Below are positions 1 through 5,937 of a DNA stretch of 9,902 nt, piece after piece; position 1 is the first letter of the stretch; the number at the start of each line of letters is the position of its first letter. Origin of the DNA: Candidatus Zixiibacteriota bacterium (GTDB lineage: Bacteria; Zixibacteria; MSB-5A5; GN15; FEB-12). The stretch is taken from NCBI GenBank assembly GCA_035380245.1, contig DAOSXA010000014.1:1-9902 (forward strand), read 5' to 3'. The notes under the pieces were generated by a model, which saw nothing but the letters and a program-made list of their open reading frames with translations, did not search any database and had not been told where the DNA came from. Made by a program: the position numbers and the translations under genes.

Positions 1-2548
1 TGTATTCCCGTTTGCGATAGTTGTAGTAGTGATCGCAGTACCGCTTCAGAAGCTCAGACGCCACCTGCTGCAACAAGAGCACGCCATCAAAGGTTTCCGG
101 ATTCAGACGGGTTTCGGGCAGGTAGAGCGTGTACCAGTTCGGGTCCCCCAGCAGACGTTGGATGCCATCCTTGGTGATGTTCAGGTTGTACCAGCTCCGT
201 TCGCGCTTGAACCGCTCCAGCTCGAAAAAGAGACTGTCTATGTCCAGCAGAGCCAAATGCTGTTCACGCAACGACACCTTGTCCTTCTGGTTCGCCAGGG
301 GTGTACCGCGTGACTGCATGGCCTGAATGCGCGGGTACCAGTCGGCGACTACCGTGTTGTGCGTCATGTAGTCCGGTATATCCCCGACAGTGGGTACCGC
401 TGCGTCTTTCTTGAAGTCATATTCCTTGCCGTCCGAGGCCTTCCGCCTAGGGCGGAGGATTTTGAGCTTCTTGCCGAAGTCATAGGTGACATTGAGCGGG
501 ATGGTAATGATCTTGCAGCGTTCGTTTCCGGGAAGGCCTTCCTCTTTGAGGAACTCGCGGAACTTCTCCATGAAGTCGGCTTCGATCCCGAACACGTTGA
601 GGGTTTCCAGCTCCTCAATGAAGGTCGGCCGGAGCGGAGCATGGGAATGGCCGCTGCGCTTAAGGCTCCACTCATAACCCTTCAAGCGGACACCGCGTCC
701 GAAGAGCTGTATAATCTGCGAGCCTTCCGACTTTCCGACATGCATCAGGCCCATGGTGCTGACTCGCCAGCAGTCCCAACCTTCAACGAATTTCTTGGAA
801 CCGATAAGCAGGTTAATCGGTGACGTTGAATCCTTCACGGAGGCAAACATCGCCTCGGTAAAATCACTGTCTTCCACGGTCAATTGTGTTTTGTTCTGTT
901 TTGCCACTTCGGCCACGTGGTCGCACAGGCTCTTGGCATCACCGACGTTGATCAGACCGAAGGGCGTCTCGTTCGTGCCCACACGCAAGGCCACTTCGCC
1001 GGATTCGCCTTTGATGCGATCCAGTGACAAATGACCGCCTGCGGCATGGTTGAACAGCCTGGCGAGAATATCCCGGTAGAGGGCTTCAACGGTTTCGCCG
1101 CCATTCATGGCCCGGGCCAGATAGTTAAAGGCCCCGGCAAAGATGTCGTTGCTGTGCTGATCCAGAAGTCCCAGCCTTTGCCCTCCGCCGGTTAACAAGG
1201 CATTAATTGTCGCTTGGCTGTTGGCTTGTCCTTCAAGAAACTTTGCAATAAAACAGATGATCTGGGCAACGTCAGCAGCAACGATCTTCTCGTCGTTTGT
1301 GCCGCCTTTTGCTTTCGAAACCGTGCTACCCACGAACACCCATAGCGGCTTTTCCAGGTTGAATAACTCGAAATCTTTTGCTTTTTCCTCGTAGATGCGG
1401 AGTTGCTGATAAAATTTGAGTAAACAGGCTGTCAGGTAATCAAACTGGACCTGCGCGAACGTGCTCGGCATATTCAGGATCTGATAATCCTTGCCGAAAC
1501 CGTCCTCATAGAACCACCGGTAGGAGTAATCGAAAACGACCGTCTTGGCGTAGCTGTTCTCAAAATCGGCATTGCCTGATGCCTGAACAGCCTGCTCAAA
1601 GGTGGCCGAATACTCAAAGGTAAACCCCTTGGCGCAAAGGTCTGAACGTCGGGTGAACCAGACGCCTTCCTCTTTGCCGCTCATGCCTCGATGCCCTTCG
1701 TCAACCAGAAGCAGGTTCTGATCTCCCAGGCTTCGCGTGGCGATGGTGTTTGGTCCCTCCTGATCGGCAAGTTTTGTGATTTCCAGCACATCCACACGCT
1801 CAAGGCCCTGGGCCAGAGCGAACAGACCGCCACGGGATTGCAGGTAACTGCCTGCAGAGATATTGCTTTCCCGGAACTCAGAAATATGCTGTTCGGACAA
1901 ACGCTCGTTGGGCGTCAGCAGGATGACCCGGGAGAGTTCTTTATCCTTCCCATGCTTTGCGGCGTAGTGCCGGTATTGCAGCAGGTTGACGTGCATCAGC
2001 AGCGTCTTGCCGCTGCCGGTGGCGTTCTGCATGCAGAGCTTATTCAGGTCATCCTCGTTGTAAGGCGGCACATCGGTGTAATCGTCCCAGTGACGGTTGA
2101 AACGTTCAACAAACATATTGAGGTCGTTTAGCAGACCCTCGCGGTTACCGAAGAAACGATCCAGATAGATCTCGACAAATAGCAGGGTGAGCCACTGGTA
2201 ATATTTCCATACCACCGGCCGGCGACGCTTTTCATTGATCGCCTGGGTATGTCGGACAATGTTCTGCTCATAGGTCAAGAGCATATCGCGACTGATGCGA
2301 AAGCCCGGGAAATCAGTCATTGGATCGGCATAGCTGAAGAGCGGGCTATCGCCGAGATGGTGGTAGAAGAAATGCAGATTATCCTTGTCCAACCCTTCCA
2401 GGCGCGGATCACGGATGGGTTCGGCCAATTTGTGAAAGGGGCGAACCACTTTGCCATTTACGTTGTGTTCGGCAAGCGGATCGATGCCGAACAGACTGAC
2501 GAGCCACTGATTGAGCAATAACTTGTCGCGGAATTTATGACGTGGCAT
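1..2548 (-). CDS. Type III restriction (Res)-like DEAD/DEAH-box helicase, partial (3' end off the window)
   Basis: Reading from ATG at 2548, one frame stays open to position 2, giving 849 residues with no stop; the C-terminus lies outside the window. It shows superfamily 2 helicase motifs of the type III Res class: Walker A NATGSGKT with GSGKT at residues 178-182, Walker B LLLVDEGHRG with DEGH at 283-286, and motif VI SQIIQLFGRGVRL near 610-622, preceded by KFVEGWDCWRVST. The start is fixed by GGAGG seven bases upstream, and it follows the methyltransferase stop by 12 bases, so the two are surely co-translated. By family knowledge Res proteins use ATP to translocate or loop DNA while bound to Mod, and cleave through a C-terminal PD-(D/E)xK domain. 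No such domain is visible here, so nuclease activity is unproven; it may lie beyond the edge. Walker B is DEGH rather than DEAH. Fold and class are secure; the restriction role is inferred. Confidence 0.93.
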   Translation of the reverse strand, partial: MPRHKFRDKLLLNQWLVSLFGIDPLAEHNVNGKVVRPFHKLAEPIRDPRLEGLDKDNLHFFYHHLGDSPLFSYADPMTDFPGFRISRDMLLTYEQNIVRHTQAINEKRRRPVVWKYYQWLTLLFVEIYLDRFFGNREGLLNDLNMFVERFNRHWDDYTDVPPYNEDDLNKLCMQNATGSGKTLLMHVNLLQYRHYAAKHGKDKELSRVILLTPNERLSEQHISEFRESNISAGSYLQSRGGLFALAQGLERVDVLEITKLADQEGPNTIATRSLGDQNLLLVDEGHRGMSGKEEGVWFTRRSDLCAKGFTFEYSATFEQAVQASGNADFENSYAKTVVFDYSYRWFYEDGFGKDYQILNMPSTFAQVQFDYLTACLLKFYQQLRIYEEKAKDFELFNLEKPLWVFVGSTVSKAKGGTNDEKIVAADVAQIICFIAKFLEGQANSQATINALLTGGGQRLGLLDQHSNDIFAGAFNYLARAMNGGETVEALYRDILARLFNHAAGGHLSLDRIKGESGEVALRVGTNETPFGLINVGDAKSLCDHVAEVAKQNKTQLTVEDSDFTEAMFASVKDSTSPINLLIGSKKFVEGWDCWRVSTMGLMHVGKSEGSQIIQLFGRGVRLKGYEWSLKRSGHSHAPLRPTFIEELETLNVFGIEADFMEKFREFLKEEGLPGNERCKIITIPLNVTYDFGKKLKILRPRRKASDGKEYDFKKDAAVPTVGDIPDYMTHNTVVADWYPRIQAMQSRGTPLANQKDKVSLREQHLALLDIDSLFFELERFKRERSWYNLNITKDGIQRLLGDPNWYTLYLPETRLNPETFDGVLLLQQVASELLKRYCDHYYNYRKREY

Positions 2549-2555
2549 CACACCG

Positions 2556-2563
2556 CCTCCTTA
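2556..2563 (-). promoter_or_regulatory. Ribosome-binding site fused to the methyltransferase stop codon (TAAGGAGG)
   Basis: On the minus strand the methyltransferase stop TAA (2563-2561) runs straight into GGAGG (2560-2556), seven bases before the ATG at 2548. This is a near-perfect Shine-Dalgarno sequence and decides the Res-like start. A ribosome terminating on the methyltransferase would sit on this site, which suggests coupled translation of the two subunits. Confidence 0.85.
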
Positions 2564-5500
2564 TGTGTTATCGCCATTCCACATGCGCTTCATGAACTCT
2601 TCTTCGATGAGGCGGACCTTCCAGTTCTCGTCATCCAGCTTCAGATTGGGCAGATTGTTGCTGCCGTTGACGTAGATGGTGTCGAACTCGAAATCGCGTG
2701 TGCTGAAGCGGTTCTTCTGGAACCATTCATCCAGCATCAGGTTGTCCTGCTCGATGTCGTCGGTGAGTTTGCGCCAGACGATCAGGACCTTTTCCTGCTG
2801 ACCATTGTTTGGATTGGCCGGGTCCTTGGGCACCCAGCCTTCGACCTTACGGAACCACCATGGGCCGCCTTCGTACGGCCGGATGCGGTCATCCACCACC
2901 AGCTTGGTTTGCTGGTCCTTGGGCAGCCCCGGGTCCGTAATACGCTTGAAGGTCGCCTGAAAGGGTTGCGGCACGGATGTGTGCAGCACGCGTAGACCGA
3001 TCAGGTAGTTGAAGGTCTCAATCAGATCGACCGCACGGGTTGCGTACTCGTCCGTCCCCGGCTTTTTTACCTCCAGGGTATAGCCGGTCGGATCAGCAAA
3101 AGCATCGATGTTGAGCAGCGATTGACTACCCCGCGTCTCCACATCCAGCAGGTAGCGGAGCATGTAGTCTTCCTTGAGCGCTGGATTAACAGCTACCGCC
3201 TTTTTGCGCTGCGGGTTGTGGTCGAGGCGCAGGTTGTTGAGCGTGTCCTCGTAGGATTCCAGGCGGATGTATTTGAAGCAGTGGGAAACACCGGTATGAC
3301 GCGCCGTGGGTTTGCCGTCATTCCAGTTTTCGGAATAGACCACCTTGGCGATTCGGGGCTTGAGCACCGTGTCGAAGTAGTCACCCATTTCAACGAGGAT
3401 GTATTTGCGTTTGCCCCTATCGTCACGATTGAGGTTGATTACGGCGTGGCCAGTAGTGCCAGAACCGGCGAAATAATCAAGTACCATAGCTGCTTTGTTT
3501 TCATTGGTACCGGCGACAACCGAGTCCTTTACAGTAAAAAGTGATTTTGGGTACGAAGCCGGAGCCTTTGGTATTATTTGGTTAAGGAGTTGAGTGCCAT
3601 GGTTATTCGCCGAATATCTCGAATCCACCCAGTTTGACTTAAAATTGAATTTCTTCTTAAGCCTCTTAATATCAAAGACATCTCTCTTTTTTAGATAGTG
3701 AACTTTGAGCTCATCCTTTACGTTTTCAACTGTATTGCGTGCGAATCGCCATTTCCGCTCAATACCTTCAGGGTCAATTGGATATATAGCAATTACGTCG
3801 CCATCTAATTTCTTGTTAATTTCTGGATGGAAGTCCTTTGGACACACATCTCCAAACCCAACTATCTCTCCATTCTTAACAATAATGGGGTAAAAGCAGT
3901 TTGGACCCGCCTCTCTTAAAGAATCGTCGCCTGTCACATCCCTAAAATTTCGCTCGTCCCAATCTGCTTCATTTTCTCTAAGTTGTTCGCCAATATATCT
4001 TCCTGGCTTCGGATAAATGAAATATGCATATTCATGTGTAAAAGAAAAGTTGTCACCTTGCTGACCTGAAGGATTATGGTTAACGGCTATGCAACTTTTT
4101 TCATGGATTTGGTAGTGTTGTGATAACAGTTGCCCAAGAACTTCCTGCTCAACTTCATCGATTGCAACGGTTAGAACAGAGTCTGAAGTTTGAAGACACT
4201 TAGCTAATTGCAGCCTGCTATCCATAAGACTAAGCCATGAAGAGTCACGGTATGAGTTTTTGTATAGTATTTCTGATGATTTCGCGTTGTATGGTGGGTC
4301 TATGTAGATACACTTAACTCTTTTTTCGAACGCACCTTTTAGAAGAGACAACGCCTGAAAATTCTCCGAGTGAATCAGCAGGCCATCGCACTGCTCATCA
4401 AAGTTTTCAATCGACGCCAACAGCCTGGCTTTGAAACTGTCATCGAAAAAGCGGGTATCCAGCACCAGCTTGTTGTTCGCCTTGAGGAACTCGACTTCCA
4501 ATGGTCTTGTAAACTCGATCTCTTTCGCACCGAACAAATCCCCAGTTTGCGCCTTAGTGGCTCTTTGCGAGTTTCCAATTTCGTCAATGGCAAACAGTCT
4601 GATCCACTCTTCACACTGAGCGTCACAGGCCGCCACTTCCGCGTAGAGTTCCTCCGGAACCCGATCGAGAGTGATGCAGTAGTTGGTTTCAATAATGAAC
4701 TTCTTCTTTAGCCAGAGCTTTTTCTGGAAATTCTCAAGCTGGGCCAGAAAGTCGATCAGCTTGCCCGCGATTTTGCGCAGCACCTTGATCTTGGCCAGAT
4801 AGCTTTCGACCGCCGGGGCTTCGGCGTTTTCGATATCGTCGAGGCGCATGACCTCGTTCTTGATGTAGAAGTCCAGCTCCCGGCGCAGGAATCCGCCCAG
4901 GTCCTTATGGATGAAATAGTCCATGGTGTTACGAGCCGTGTACTGGTTCACGTACTTTGCCAGTACGGGGCGATTCTTGTCGCTGTCGGTTGGAGCGAGA
5001 ACCTTGAGCAAACGCAGATACTCCGCGGCCTGTTTTTCGTGTGAGCCACAGGCGGCAGCCATGGTTTGGAGACGCTGAAGAATTGTCTCCACCGCCTCAG
5101 CGTTGCGCTTGTCCCGCCAGGTTTTTTCCTGGCCGGTTTTTTCCGGATCGGGCCGGTATTCGAAATTGACGACCAGCTCGCCGGTTTCGGTCAGGGCGAC
5201 GGGATTTTCAGCATGCAGAATGAAAAACCGCTTGTTGGCTTCGGAGGCCTTGACGTTGCCATGCTCGCCCTCGGTGGCCTCGACGACGCGAAAATGGACC
5301 TTGAGCGGGAAATCGGGGATGTTATTCAGTACCCGCTCCTCCTTCGACATCTTCCTGACTTCGTCGGACTGTGTGAGATCGAAGGTGAAATTGGAAAAAA
5401 ACTCGGTGCTCTTTATGTAATACTGATCCATGTTGGCCCAGACCAGTTTTACTTCCTCTCCGTTGTAAGGCACGGCAAAGGGGGCGGCCTTGCCGGGCGT

Positions 5501-5917
5501 TTCGCGGGTGTAATATCGGCGGGAGATGAAGTCGCCGTCGTCGTAGTAGCGCTCAAAGAAGCGGTACAGGTGGTCATAAACATCGGCCTCGGCGCTGGCG
5601 GTATTCTTGACCGCATCCAGCGCGGCCTTGGCCTTTTTGACCGGCTCGGTCTCTTCCGGATTGGGTGCGCCGAAATCCTTGGCGGTCTGAATGGCCTTCT
5701 CATAGGCAGCCTGCAGCTCGACCTTGCGGGCCTCGTCCACATCACCGAAGGCATCCGCCACGATTTTCAGAAGGTCGGTGCTGATGAAGTCCTGAACTTC
5801 CTGCGCCTTGACGTGCATGATCCGGTAGAAGCCAAAATCAAGGTCCGGTTGGTCCAGTCGGAAAAGCTCAGAGAGTTTTTTCAAAAGACGGTTTCGAAGT
5901 TGCTCGGTGGATGGCAT
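2561..5917 (-). CDS. Site-specific DNA methyltransferase, beta-class N6-adenine, type III Mod-like
   Basis: A 1118-residue protein beginning MPSTEQLRNR. The catalytic motif DPPYN (D540) comes first and the AdoMet-binding FAGSGTTG (F816) comes later. That motif order defines beta-class amino-methyltransferases such as type III Mod (N6_N4_Mtase family), which methylate adenine or N4-cytosine in DNA; DPPY favours adenine. WLSLMDSRL and VAIDEVE, soon after DPPYN, fit the class. The roughly 220 residues between the motif groups should hold the target-recognition domain. Residues 1 to about 510 form a long extension of unknown role, so the protein is much longer than classical Mod proteins (roughly 600-700 residues). 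The C-terminal 280 residues follow motif I. The frame also opens at a GTG (5953) and an ATG (5926), but AGGAG at 5931-5927 lies nine bases before 5917 and abuts 5926, so 5917 is chosen. It probably supplies both protection and sequence specificity for the Res-like partner downstream. Confidence 0.93.
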   Translation of the reverse strand: MPSTEQLRNRLLKKLSELFRLDQPDLDFGFYRIMHVKAQEVQDFISTDLLKIVADAFGDVDEARKVELQAAYEKAIQTAKDFGAPNPEETEPVKKAKAALDAVKNTASAEADVYDHLYRFFERYYDDGDFISRRYYTRETPGKAAPFAVPYNGEEVKLVWANMDQYYIKSTEFFSNFTFDLTQSDEVRKMSKEERVLNNIPDFPLKVHFRVVEATEGEHGNVKASEANKRFFILHAENPVALTETGELVVNFEYRPDPEKTGQEKTWRDKRNAEAVETILQRLQTMAAACGSHEKQAAEYLRLLKVLAPTDSDKNRPVLAKYVNQYTARNTMDYFIHKDLGGFLRRELDFYIKNEVMRLDDIENAEAPAVESYLAKIKVLRKIAGKLIDFLAQLENFQKKLWLKKKFIIETNYCITLDRVPEELYAEVAACDAQCEEWIRLFAIDEIGNSQRATKAQTGDLFGAKEIEFTRPLEVEFLKANNKLVLDTRFFDDSFKARLLASIENFDEQCDGLLIHSENFQALSLLKGAFEKRVKCIYIDPPYNAKSSEILYKNSYRDSSWLSLMDSRLQLAKCLQTSDSVLTVAIDEVEQEVLGQLLSQHYQIHEKSCIAVNHNPSGQQGDNFSFTHEYAYFIYPKPGRYIGEQLRENEADWDERNFRDVTGDDSLREAGPNCFYPIIVKNGEIVGFGDVCPKDFHPEINKKLDGDVIAIYPIDPEGIERKWRFARNTVENVKDELKVHYLKKRDVFDIKRLKKKFNFKSNWVDSRYSANNHGTQLLNQIIPKAPASYPKSLFTVKDSVVAGTNENKAAMVLDYFAGSGTTGHAVINLNRDDRGKRKYILVEMGDYFDTVLKPRIAKVVYSENWNDGKPTARHTGVSHCFKYIRLESYEDTLNNLRLDHNPQRKKAVAVNPALKEDYMLRYLLDVETRGSQSLLNIDAFADPTGYTLEVKKPGTDEYATRAVDLIETFNYLIGLRVLHTSVPQPFQATFKRITDPGLPKDQQTKLVVDDRIRPYEGGPWWFRKVEGWVPKDPANPNNGQQEKVLIVWRKLTDDIEQDNLMLDEWFQKNRFSTRDFEFDTIYVNGSNNLPNLKLDDENWKVRLIEEEFMKRMWNGDNT
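3541..4380 (-). other. AT-rich block covering the catalytic motif and target-recognition region of the methyltransferase
   Basis: Counting the 14 sequence lines from 3541 to 4380 gives 336 G+C of 840, or 40%. Sampled flanking lines in the same gene (3001, 4741, 4801) are 57-60%. The block encodes about residues 513-792, from just before DPPYN to just before the AdoMet motif, while the reading frame stays intact. This is the part that sets recognition specificity in type III Mod proteins. The abrupt change of composition at both edges is seen directly; replacement of the segment by recombination is my inference. Confidence 0.7.
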
Positions 5918-5926
5918 CCTTATCAT

Positions 5927-5931
5927 CTCCT
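5927..5931 (-). promoter_or_regulatory. Ribosome-binding site of the methyltransferase (AGGAG)
   Basis: AGGAG lies in the 20-base gap between the SNF2 helicase stop (TAA at 5940-5938) and the methyltransferase ATG at 5917, with nine bases of spacing. It rules out the overlapping upstream GTG at 5953 and the ATG at 5926, which directly abuts the motif. Confidence 0.75.
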
Positions 5932-5937
5932 GATTTA

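Noticed and set aside
359..2995. Several plus-strand ORFs of 90-154 codons
   Set aside because: They are antisense shadows of the Res-like gene and the 3' end of the methyltransferase, both supported by helicase or methyltransferase motifs and strong ribosome-binding sites.
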